Below, piece after piece: positions 12,971 through 25,400 of a stretch of 64,000 bases of DNA; within the stretch, counting starts at the first letter, position 1; each line of letters begins with the position of its first letter. The notes below the pieces were generated by a model. It saw only the letters and a list, made by a program, of their open reading frames with translations, was not told the origin of the DNA and searched no databases. The position numbers and the translations under genes were made by a program. This stretch comes from Branchiostoma floridae (lineage: Eukaryota; Chordata; Leptocardii; Amphioxiformes; Branchiostomatidae). The DNA lies in the NCBI RefSeq assembly GCF_000003815.2, contig NC_049994.1, positions 11,995,332 to 12,059,331 of the forward strand. The letters are read 5' to 3'.

Positions 12971-15900
12971 TGTTATATATACTGCACAAAACCCACTTCC
13001 GGACAAGGGATGCAAAATTTTCATTTTCGTCATCTAAATTTAGTTCTAGTGGGGAATCATGAAAAAAACTCAATCGAGCTGCTTCATTCTGTCAAGTATC
13101 ATTTTGTAAGATAAGAATGCAATTGGGTGGAATGACCTTTGGGTTGTTTTTTCCCTCAACTACGCAAATTGGTTCTTTATCATGATGCTATTTGAGCTGG
13201 CATATTTGTGTCAGCACATTGTTTTTTTCACCTCATGTCTGGACAGTAGTTCCAGAAAGCAATGGGTGATCTTTCATGATATTTGTGCCATCAGGATTTT
13301 TTCCACTTTATGTTTGGAAAGTAGTTTCCCTATGCAATGAGTTTTTTAATTGGATGAAGGAAAAGCCAGCTTACCACAGCATACTTGTCTTCACACCGCA
13401 GAGGAAGAATTCGGATATGCCTGTCATAATTACATGTAAAAACATAATAGAACTGTCCCTACATTTACACAATATGTTTTTAATTTTGACAAGTAGACTG
13501 TAGCAATTCTTCCAAATATATATAAAATGACTGAGCAGAATATATACAAGTATGCCTAAATGCAAGAAGAATTTTAGCTACCTAGAATTCAAATATGCCA
13601 AATAAGGCCCCAATCCTATGCGCTTCACAAAATGTATTGACTTAAAAGACTACAATAGTCAATACACACAAAGCATTCAAATATTTGGCAATTCCTTTTT
13701 TATCTATGAAATTCATTGTGCGTTCATTTTAAGGTGCCTCCCTAATGAAATTGGTATAAACTTAATCTGACTTTGCTGAATGACAGTTCAAAACCTTTTC
13801 CGCAAAAAGGCAATGTCTTCCCTATGGCCACCTTACATCTGCTTGGTTTTTTACCCAGTCATTACCATAACTAAACTATACTATTAGGTTTGCCCTATAG
13901 TATTGTGTGTGAGGAAAAAAGAGCAACCCTATACATCTGCTTGGTTTCTGACCAGGCAATTAATTGAAATAATTTAACAATACCATCTGGCTCTCCCTAT
14001 AGTATTTAGTGTGAGTAAAAAAGTCAGTTTTTGCTATCGCAAACCTGTAATTATTTGTATTTGCTTAAACAGTTTTAAGCTATGATTGGTTCACAGCTGT
14101 CTTATGCTCTGATTGGCTGCTGACAGAAAAAAATATAATAATGTTTATTGCAAATTCTTGCCCGCGGGCTAATTGCAGGTAATATGAGATATTCAGACAA
14201 ATTAAAAAACAATATCAAAGGTGTCTACTCTAGTCTAAAACTAGTAAAAGATAACTCTAGGTCCTGGGTTATTGGGTTTGGCTCCTTTTTCAAGGACAGT
14301 GGAAGACAAAAGATCCCACCTTTTCTATTATGTGTGGGTTTTGTGAAGTTAGAAGGAGAATTGTTTTCTTTTTGTCGGTGAATGTTGAGAAGTTTGGATG
14401 GAATTTGGTGGCCTCTTCAAACAGCTATTTTCTTTCGTGATCATAGAAAGAGCAGTTTGACTTAAAATGTGTTTCGTCTTCTACCATGTTTGACGTGCAC
14501 TGTTTGCACGTTCTTTTACATACAGGAAGCTTCTTGTAATAATAAACACACCAGTAAAAACAACATGTATTCCCATACAAGGAAAAATCACACACCAGAT
14601 TCACAATATCAAAGATTTACTTCATCACAATCAAATGTATTTCCATCACAATATTCAACAGTGAGCAATCTTTACACAGCGATCAACACAGCACTCTTCA
14701 CTGTACCCTTACACTGAAAACAACATTTTTTCTGATATGTGTAGGTTTGTGAGGATTTTACATCCATTTTCAGAGATTGAAAAAATCACAATATATATAA
14801 GATTCTTGTATCAAGATCGACAAAAGCAGCCATAGAAGAAGAACTCAGCAAGACTCGTCCACACACAAACAATAGAAATATTACAATAGTCTTGACAATA
14901 TTTCATCCAGAGCAACATCATTGCTACAATGTGAAAACAAGCAACATATTCACCCTGAGAATGCATTAAAGGACTGTTCCTAAATTTTACGCAATATGTT
15001 TAAAATTTTGTCAAATAGACTGTAGCAATTCCTCCAAGTATAAAATGACTTAGCAGAATATATGTACATAATGCCTATCAAAATAAATGCAGTAGCAATG
15101 TATTGGATTCTTTGGAACATGTTCAAAAGGACTGAGACAATAGATGGTAACCTTATTGCTAGTTTTGCTGAGGATAAAAGAAACTGCAAATCACCTGAAA
15201 ATTATTTTGAGTTCACATCAGGGCTGTCTCCACGACCAGTCCCTTTGTCCCAGAATGGAAATTTGCTTGTTGGGGTGGAATTTTTTTTACTTCATCCATC
15301 CCTAAAATCTTAAATTTCTGACATGAAACCGTTGAAAATCTATTTTCATGAGCTTAAAATGACATATTTCACAAGGAAAATCAACAACACGGGCAGTGAG
15401 TGGGATGGAAAAAAATTTAAAGCCGAGACAGCCCTAGTGGGCCACTAATTGTCCCAAGATGTGGTGTACTATTACTGTGTGGGTAGCCTATTTAGGCCTT
15501 GTCAAACCTCCAATTGCTATTACTCACTACAAAAAGCATAAAACATAGTAAGAACAAGAAAAATAACAATGGCTCGAAAATATCAACAGCTCCATACATG
15601 CGGTAACATTTCTTATGATTAAATTTTTTTGCTTAAAACATTGAAAAATTAATTGGATATGTTGACCAGCAACATAATCAAATAAGCACTTACTTGCAAG
15701 GAATCAACAATAAAACCAACCAGAGATCTAGACTTAAGAAAAATTACAGTAGTAAGATGTAAAGATAATATCTTGTTCATACTACGTATGCTTAATTCTG
15801 TTACATGCTGATTTTCTTGTCAAGCTGAATTTGATTTGGATCAAATTTTTTATCAGTATACAAAATCAAGCATCATCAACTTGGCATTCTCAACTAAAAG

Positions 15901-17125
15901 ATGCAGAAAAAAGATGCTACAAAATGAAGTTCCTCCCATCATTTGTTCAAAGTATTGCTATGCATATGCATATGTCAATCTCTATTACGTTACTTGATTA
16001 ATGCTCATGCATGAGGAAATTACAGATATATAATTAGCTACCATCTAAGGAGGTTAGTGAATGCTCAATCTTCATCTGTACAAAGTTTCAAGCAATATCT
16101 AATGAAAGAATTCAGATCTCTTGTATTTAGTAGAAATTAGCTATAAGTTAGTTCATAGATGAGACAAGGTACTATGCTTGCCAAATCATTGCAACTCTGA
16201 GTAACTATATGTCTCTCATTTGCACAGCAAAGAAAACATGTGTTGGAAACACAGCATATTATGCAAAATATTCTAAAAACAGAAATCCCCAACCCTGGGC
16301 AGTTTGGTACTTTGCAATTTAAGCAATTTTTCAATCTTTTGTCAGTCATGGTAATGTATTAAAGATATTATTGTGGAAAAACATTAATTGGTCTTCTTTT
16401 CAGGCAGTGGTGTGCCTAAATAGTAAATTGTAACTTTTAAGCTTTTGCTTAAGTTTTTTGATCCCTTAGTAATGTTTACAAAACTATCATTAATATTCTT
16501 CCTACAGTAATTCCTATCATGATATCACTGTGTTGTATTGCTGTAACACTTGGACAAACAATGGCACATATTGGGTTGATTGTAACACCCTGATTCAAAT
16601 CTTGTTATTAGTGTACTTGTCCAATATTTCTGGTCATGATTACTAATTCTGTGACAGAACTCTATAGATGTCACATCTCTACTGGGAATGTAGAGGGGGT
16701 ACATCAGTTTTTAAAAAACTGGCTCATGGACATTTTTATTCTACTCAAGGCCAAACCAATGTATTATCTTGATTCTTAGACTTGTGCATGGAAATAAACA
16801 AAAACAGAAATAGAAAAGAAAGATGGCTACCATGATAGAACCAAAATACTACCACAAGAGCTACAGAATCAGCATGATAGCGGGCTTTATATCTTACAAA
16901 ATGATATTCCAGCTTTTGATGCCTTGACAAATGAAAAAAAATAGTAACTACAAAGACACGAACATTTTTAACTGCTCGACTGGAAGAGGAATTGATAAAA
17001 ATTATGAAAATGGTACATGTGATCTTTTGTAATTCACCTTTTTTCGTTTTTTTTTTCAGGGAAAAAATCGGAGTGTTCAAGTCTAAGAACCTAGAAATTA
17101 AATTGGTGTGGCCTAACAGCAATGC
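12971..17125. other. Downstream of lmln: no gene, several two-copy repeats
   Basis: 13448-13565 and 14968-15085 are diverged copies of one segment (core TAGACTGTAGCAATTC). 13839-13925 and 13933-14026 are adjacent copies of a segment with ACATCTGCTTGGTTT. The first part of this stretch towards 17125 should contain the LMLN 3' untranslated region. No exon was recognised. Confidence 0.45.
15219..15436. mobile_element. hAT-like short inverted-repeat element
   Basis: Left end CAGGGCTGTCTC at 15219, right end GAGACAGCCCTAG at 15425-15437, about 217 bp in all. CAGGG-type ends are usual for non-autonomous hAT elements. No clean 8-bp target duplication is visible, so the call rests on the inverted ends. 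Confidence 0.5.
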
Positions 17126-20100
17126 CTAAGGAGTATTGCACAGTAGGATTCCAACCAAAAGTGGAATGAGGTTGAGGAACAACATTCCGAGAGTTGCTGT
17201 TCGACCAGACGACTCTGATACACTCTGAACAGTGCCGCAAGGGACTGGAGAACAAGGAACAAGTGTCAATGTTTTATCATAACGTAAGCCAAGAGAAGTA
17301 AAACCAACAGCCTATTTACACCGTGAAAAACTGGTGCTCACATCATTTTGAAGTTCTAGAGTGATTACCAAAAGTCCTAAAACAATAATCTTCTATGCTG
17401 CTACTAAGGAATAAGTTTGAAAGTCAAGCATTGCAACTAATAGTAGAGAATGATCAGGGATCATTGGAAAGTTAAAAGATAAAAATAATTGGCATATAAT
17501 TTCACCACCATAATTCTATGAACTGGATATTTGAGCTAAAACAACAGGAAAAGAGCACCAAACATCATGAGATCAAATTGCTGTGGCGAAAGAATACTTT
17601 GTGCCATTCATACAAAAACAGCGCACAGAGAACAAGGTATCTAAACTACTATTACATGCATATCATAAAGCCTATTCTAAAACTTCATATTTTGTAGAAT
17701 GTCAAAAAATGTATGTAATATGAGTGATTGCAATGATGTCACAGTGACGCAGTGGTAGCAGGTGTTTTGCAAAATATTGATTTACATATCAACCAGTAAT
17801 TTCATCTGCTAATTATATTTCAGCCATACATAGTATGGTGAAATATATTGTATTCGTAATGTTTCTTCTTTCTTTCTTTCTTCTTCTTCTTCTTTCTCCT
17901 GTCAAATCTTCAAAGTGATTCATCTCCGCCGTTCCTGGACGGAATGATCTGAAATTTGGCACAGGGGTAGAATGGGCCAATACCTTGATGCTTTTTTCTC
18001 AGTTTTTTCATATCTACCTCTAAAATGATTTTATTGAGATTTTTTGGTCAATTTTAGACCAAAACTGTATATTTTGGCCCCTGTACCCTGGTATTACAAC
18101 CAAATGAGCTGAAATTTGACAGAGATGTGCCTTGATAATGCCCCCATATAAATTCGATAACACTTTTGGTGTACAGTACAACAAAATGCTTATTTTTGTG
18201 ATTTTTTGACCAATTTTTGACCAAAAAAGGACACTTTTGGCCCCTGTTCCCTGGTATTACAACCAAATGAGCTGAAATTTGACAGAAATGTGCCTTGATA
18301 ATGCCCCCATATAAATTCAATAACACTTTTGGTGTACAGTACAACAAAATGCTTATTTTTGCGATTTTTTGACCAATTTTTGACCAAAAAAGGACACTTT
18401 TGGCCCCTGTACCCTGGTACTGCAACCAAATGAGCTGAAATTTGACAGAGATGTGCCTTGATAATGCCCCCATATAAATTCAATAACACTTTTGGTGTAC
18501 AGTACAACAAAATGCTTATTTTTGCGATTTTTTGACCAATTTTTGACCAAAAAATGACACTTTTGGCTCCTGTACCTTGGTATTGCAACCGAATGAGCTG
18601 AAATTTGACACAGATGTGCCTTGATAATCCCTTCATATAAATTCAATAACACTTTTGGTGTACAGTGCAACAAAATGCTTATTTTTGCGATTTTTGGCCA
18701 ATTTTTGACCAAAAAAGGACACTTTTGGCTCCTGTACCCTGGTATTACAATTAAATGACCTGAAATTTGGTATAGATAGGCATTAGATACTTGGTAACAA
18801 GATTCAAGTAAAATTTTTGACATAAACAACTTTAAAATGATTAATTTTGGCACTTTTCTGAGGGGAAATTTGTTTTCTTTTGGCCTCCTGACGTGACCTT
18901 CCGTGACCCCGCACAGAGCCACACCTGTGCGCGTCAGCCGGAGAGTTAATTGAATCAAAGACCTAGCCAATCAGCGAAGAGGAGGCCAAAGGCTAATTAA
19001 TATTCATAAGCGGGGCCTCATGATCCCGTATATAGCAGTGTTCCCGCCGGGGGGAGCGAAGCCCGCCTAAGGCTCTCGCATTTTAGACTATTCAGAAGGC
19101 TTTATATTGTATCAGTTCTTAGGGGCATATCTATGATAATCGCAGCAGTCACTTATAATAACTTCTCTTCAGGAGTTTAGCGTAATACTATTTCAGGTCA
19201 AACCGTCAAAGGCAACTAAAAACAAACTTTAACGTTACTGAGTTCAACAGAACTTCTCTTCAGGAGTTTAGCGTAATACTATTTCAGGTCAAACCGTCAA
19301 AGGCAACTAAAAACAAACTTTAACGTTACTGAGTTCAACAGTACTTAACGGTATATTTTGCACCCCTGTACCCTGGTATGAGTAACATTTGGTATAGATA
19401 GGCATAAGATAGTTGGTAAAATGATCGAAGTAAAATTTTTGGCATAAAGTACTGTAAAAGGCTTAATTACAGCACTTTTTTTAGGCGAAATTGGTTTTCT
19501 TTCGTTCTCCATGCCATGACCTTTCGGACGTTTACCCCACAGAGCCGACATCTGCACCTGCGTCTAGCCGGCAGGAAGAGTTAATTCAATTAATGGTTCA
19601 GCCAATCAGCGAAGAGGAAAGCGAAGGCTAATTAATATTCATAACCGGGACCACACAATACGTTAACTTGAAGACTCAGACCGTACAGACTTCTCGCCAG
19701 GATTTTTTCAAAGCGTCGGACAGGGGTCCGGGGGCCGCCGAATGTCCCAGGCGGGGTCCAGGGGCAGGGCCACTGTGGGGGGGACCCAGGTGGGCGAAGC
19801 CCCCCCGGAAGCTCTTGCATTTTAGACTATTGAGAAGGCTTCTTTTATCAGTTTTTTTAGGGCCATATCTACGATAATCGTAGCAGTCACTTACTTCTCT
19901 TCAGCAGTTTGACTTTAAAATATTTCGGGTCAAAGCTTCAAAGACAACTAAAACCTCATAAACAACAAACTTTACTTAGCTCAACAGTATACAAAAATAT
20001 TGTACGGGTTGCCATCCTTAGTTGAAGCGCTTATTTATAGCGCTAGTATCTTCGCTGCGCCGTTAGCCGCCGTGCGACTTTTGTTGACGGTCTGATATCC

Positions 20101-22481
20101 CTACGTCGCCGCCTCGCTGATATTCCCACGGACATGTTTCAAGAAAAATACCCAGCAAAAAACGCTGTTCTGCGTCAAATTCTATTCTATAAAACATGTG
20201 GGACTCAGTGTTACAGTCTAAATATTTTGTAGAAGCACCGCTGTAGGAAAGAAGGTCCAAGCAATGTAAAACATCACGTAGCATGAAGTTCGCTGTCAAC
20301 TGGCACACAGCACATGACTGTTTGAAACTCTAAGTCTAATCAACAGCCGTGTTTGATTGATAGCCGGCGGTCCCTTGATGAAGTCGGCGAAAGGTGCGTT
20401 AGTTAGAAAATCTGCGTTTAGTTTTGATACGTAATTATAAGTTAGACAGTGGCGAGAATGATTATTTTCTCATCAATATTTCTCTTCAGAATTATTTGAA
20501 CTTAATTGTACATCTAAACAATTGGCTTACCTGTGCAATGTTTATATGATTAATGATCAGTGTACTGAAATCATGTGTAACGTATGGCTCCTAGTCAATA
20601 GATCAGCATTTTCTCTATAGTGACCACCTGTCTATAGTGGCCACATTTCCTAGTGCTGTTGTTGTTTGACATAAACTTTGAACATTTAAATTGTAAGTAA
20701 CTTTAAACTGCCAGAGTTTCAGCCCAATAAAACACTCTCAGCGCCAGGGTATGAACAGACTGACCAGACAGACGAAAATAAATCCTCGAACAAGGTTCAA
20801 TCGTATCTTCCGGGTCTGGCAGGAAGTTGTTAAACTAAAATAAGAATAGGCTCGATGGCTGATTGCATACAAAGTAAAACAGTTTAACAGTTTTACAGCT
20901 TGAAGAAAACAAACGCTCCTACAGTACCTGCACCTGCTTGATTATTATTAAATCGTATGCCCTACTTGAATAAAAAAAGTTCACTGCAATAATAAATGTA
21001 CCCACATCACAAGGAGCTTATACTTTTTTAAACTTACACCTAGTTATCGTACTGAAAATTGTTAATGACATTACATGAAGTCATTCAACAATTTTCAGTC
21101 ATGATGAAAATTTTCTGAATGGAAGGTGTGATTATTGTCATTTTCTGAAAAATAGAAGCAAGCTCTGTTTTTACCTGGAATCAATTCACAATACTAGTCC
21201 ACTTTGGGGGATAATGTACTGTTAAGAGGATGTTCCATTTTTGCGCAGGGGTGATTTGGAACAGTCCAATGTTGCGTGGGAAGGGGTATGGCTGAAATAT
21301 GCTGTATTTGCTCTTAAGCAAATGTCGGCCTTTCTAGTTGTTATTGTCGTTGTCATTGGCTAATTCAAATATCAATTTTTTAATTCAATCTACTAACATT
21401 CTGGTAGGCACCAGCCGTTAAATACCCCAGATACAAACCTTAACAGCGATAACTCGTATTAAGTATAAGGTTGAATACAGTAATGCCTTACCCTGGGGTC
21501 TTGTTGAGGCTGTGGACACATTGGGAGGGTCTGTCTCTGCTGGGCAGGTGATCTGTAGATTATCCTGATAAAAAATACACACCAATAAATACAACATTCA
21601 AGCAACAAATCTAGTGTCAACTATCTGAAACTCCTTAACAACAAAATACCATTGAAATGTCTGAGTTTCAATTCAGTTTAAGTCTAAGCCTGGGCAAATG
21701 AAAGGCATACTTATATCATAGTTAAAGTGTAAGTATACCTGGTGTATACTGATATATATATATTGTGATTCTGAATTAGAGGCTCATCATAGAATTGTAA
21801 AAGATTGCATGTTCCATTGGCAATGCCAATGCTATAAAAAGACTCTTATTGTTGCAGTTGAGAACCTTCTTGCATGACATACAACATAACTGAAAAACAA
21901 ACATTATGTAACTCCCTGTAATATTAGACGTAGCACATTTATGTGGCACGTGGCAGTACTAGTTAACACATCAAGTATGTAGTCTTTTAACACTAGCTTT
22001 GTGATTTCTTTATGTTACACAATAACTTAAGTCATATGAAAAACACTACCCCCCCCTGTAATACTAACTATTGGTGCATTTTATGTACCCCATGTAACAC
22101 TAGCTCAGTTTGTATAATTATGTAACCCCATGTAATACTAGATGATTGAGCATTTAAGTAACCCCATGCCCTCACACCTCAACTAACCCCATGTAATACT
22201 AGATAATAGTGCATTTATCCCTCAGAGTCTGTAATACTAGCGAACACTGCATTTATGTATTATTAACCTCCTGTAATATCAGCCCCAAATAGTGTATTTA
22301 CGTAACACCATTATTACTTGTTGGTGACATATCTCTGCACATGTAGCCCCTTCTAATGCTACCTTTGTACATGTAGTTTCATTGACATTGAAATCATACT
22401 CACCCAACACATTTCTTCACATGATGGACAAATCAGACTGCCCGTATACAGCCAGGAGCCTTTGACGGTTGCAATAGGCAA
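17126..22481 (-). CDS. lmln: lmln exons 17-19: CPSC segment and GPI-anchor-type tail
   Basis: Residues 585-673, far from exon 16 across a 12.7-kb intron. Exon 17 (22481-22404) encodes [18 protein letters not shown], the conserved CPSC segment. Exon 18 (21564-21492) encodes [18 protein letters not shown], matching the CPPETDPP region of human LMLN. Exon 19 (17244-17126) ends with a small-residue run SESSGR (residues 644-649) and a hydrophobic stretch [18 protein letters not shown] reaching almost to the stop, the layout of a GPI-attachment signal. Phases (0, then 1) join exactly. These exons show that the gene spans the whole accessory region, so material at 22482-35208 is intronic. Possible polyadenylation signal: TTTATT on the plus strand at 16735-16740 (AATAAA on the gene strand), about 390 bp past the stop. 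Confidence 0.93.
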
Positions 22482-25400
22482 CTGTAAAAAAAAGGTAGAA
22501 AAATATTAAAAAATAAACAGCATTCTGTACACTTCACATTTAGCACTAAGGAGAGGACCATTCACTTCTGTGTTCTACAGATTACACATTCAGCACCAAG
22601 AAGAGAACCATATTTTAAGTATTCGACAGATTACACATTCAGCACCAAGGAGAGAACCATATTTTAAGTATTCGACAGATTACACATTCAGCACCAAGGA
22701 GAGAACCATATTTTAAGTATTCGACAGATTACACATTCAGCACCAAGGAGAGAACCATATTTTAAGTATTCGACAGACTACACATTCAGCACCAAGGAGA
22801 GAACCATATTTTAAGTATTCTACAGATTACACATTCAGCACTAAGGAGAGGACCATTCTTTCAAGTCTTTTGCAAACTCCACATTCAGAACCAAGGAGAG
22901 AACCATTCTTTTAAGTGTTTAACAGACTACACATTCAGTACCAAGGAGAGAACCAATGTGTTTGACAGACTACGCACTCAGCACCAAGGGCAGGACTATT
23001 TTTTTAGTTTTCCATAGACTGCACAAAGGAGAGTACCATTTCATAAAGCATTCTGCAGACTAGGTATTTGGCACCAAAGAACCATTCTTAACATCACCCT
23101 ATAGATTAAACATTCAGCATCATGAGAGTACAATTTTCTATAGTGCTTTGTAGGCTACACAGCACCAAGGCAAGGAAAATTCTTGAATACAAGTTCATTT
23201 GTGATGGTAGTCAACATTATGTTACAATTTCAACTTGAGAAGATCAGAGGACTGATCGAAAGCTTGTTGGTAAGCACTTTATTTTGTGCACAGATATATG
23301 GTCTTAAAATTGTAACATAAGGAACATTCTTTATATCATTCTACAGATTACGCATATAGTATCATTTTTCTATTAAGGTACATATAGTTTCATATTCATG
23401 GCTTATGCACAGTTCTGAAAACTTTCTTGACAATGTGTGCACTTGCCATACAAATATGAATCATGCTACAAACAGTGACAGAAATAAACCTCACGATACA
23501 AACACATGGCACAACATGTGACAGGGTGGCTTTCAATTTGATTTAAGATCCCGGCATGAAGCGTCATGCTGAGAGGTAACACGAATGTGGAATGAAATTT
23601 CAACCAGCAAGACTCAGAATACAAGAGTCCGTCTCTACCTTATTTGGTTCACAATGCTGCGCCATAAAAACCCCTGCTGTGAACATACGTGGATACTATA
23701 TAGGTTGCCTGCAGGTATATTGTTTGTTAATGTGCTCTGTGGAAACCCTTTATCAAATCAACTCCTCATGTTGAAAACATCTCCAATGCAATTTCTGACA
23801 AATAAACTGCAATTCCCGGAGGCAAGTAACACTGTTTGCCGACGGATACAACACTACAGTGTATCTAAGGTGCAGGATCTAAGGTCTACAGAACTGTAAA
23901 TGCAGAAACTTTCCCGGTGATTTAATGTTCGAACGTTCGTGGTTTTCTTGGTGGTCGCTTCACCGCGAGTTTAAAACTACCGCGGACATTTTTCCACAAC
24001 AGTAAGAGACTACAGTGCATGGTGCTACCGCGAAATTAAAACCACCGCGAAAAGTCCTTTTTCCTGCTACCGCGAAAATAAATCCCCACAAACATAAATG
24101 CATTTACAGTACATGTATATGGTTACCTGCAGGTATATTGTTTGGTAAGTTTAAATGTACTCCATAGAAACCCTTTATCAAATCAAGTCGTCAAGATGAA
24201 TACGTGCCAAATGCAATTTCTGACTAATGAACTGCATTTCCCGGAGGCAATTCACAAAGTAACACTGTTTACAACACTACAGTACTAGTGCATCTAAGGT
24301 GGATCTAAGGTCTGCAGTAAGATCTGATTCACGAAGAATTTTTCTACAGCAAAAAATCAAAATAAGCAAATACAAAACTGAAATGCGACAACTTACAGCT
24401 TATTGCACTGCCTTGTAAACTAAATGGAAACAAGTTGGACCTTATATTCAATGTACATGACTTTGAAAAAGAATTACTAAAAATTATGGCAAACTATATC
24501 CATACAATTCCGAATCTTGTAATGACAAGCTGAAATATGATTACATCTAAATGTATAACTCAATAAAAACTCCATATTGTTAATAAATTTCGATAAACCG
24601 TTATATAACCATCAACAATCAAATGAGGTCTTAAATTAAGACTTAATGTAGGTTGTCTTTTCTGAAAAAAGTGCTTTCAGTTCTTAAGAATATTTGTCAA
24701 AATTCTGACTAAAAAAGTCATTTTGCACTATACACAATATGTTTTTTTTAGTTCATAAAGTTAGCAAGGCCTGATGTTACAATCATTAAGATGAAGAGTG
24801 GCCCATAGCGATAACTGTAGCAGCATCTCTTCTCCGTAAGTCAGAAACATCAAGCTTAGGCAAGCTTGACTTCACTGACTCAATAGACGAAGCAGGGCTT
24901 ACGAGGGCTGCTTGGGAGATTCCATACCCCACATTGATTTTCTTTTGTGTATGGAACAAATATCATAAAGTTAAACTTTGGTTGTTGATTGGGGCATGGC
25001 TGTTCAATAGAGAATGAAAAAAATTGTTGCTGGTATCTGGAAAGATGGTTGGTTAGCAGAGTGTCTTATCTTGAAGTGACATATGTGCACAATAACCTTC
25101 ATGCATGCTTCCGTCAGAGAAAACACTACATGCCTTAAAAAGACTTTCTCAACACCTACAGTTTAAACATAACTTATAAAAGAGCTAATAAATTTTTGCA
25201 GTGGGAATACGATTATTTGTATCAATGCAATTTTGTATTTGTTTGTTTGTTTGTTTTATTTGGATCTCCATTAGTGATACTAAATGTAGTATCACTATTC
25301 TTCCTGGAGTCCTGTATTGCATTTATATAACACCAAATTTATACTATCTCTAGATATAGTGTTTATATAATACCACAGGACCTGTAGCCAACCTTCATAA

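Larger units (their letters stand above)
17245..21491 (-). other. lmln intron 18: repeat-filled
   Basis: Intron between exons 18 and 19. Contents from low to high coordinate: a CTTTCTT/CTTCTT microsatellite near 17865-17897, a 163-bp tandem repeat (18064-18760), two copies of a roughly 0.6-kb promoter-like segment (18722-20000), then about 1.5 kb without recognisable content. Confidence 0.85.

Noticed and set aside
16745-17122. 125-codon minus-strand ORF just past the LMLN stop
   Set aside because: Non-ATG start, low-complexity Ser/Phe/Leu runs; falls in the expected 3' untranslated region.
18054-18970. Long overlapping minus-strand ORFs (139-205 codons) with repeated CQISAHLVV-type blocks
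   Set aside because: They arise from the 163-bp tandem repeat, which is open in all three frames; 163 is not a multiple of three, so the blocks recur in different frames.
22578-22870. Regular direct repeats resembling a CRISPR array
   Set aside because: The whole 49-bp unit is repeated with no unique spacers, in an animal intron; it is a minisatellite.
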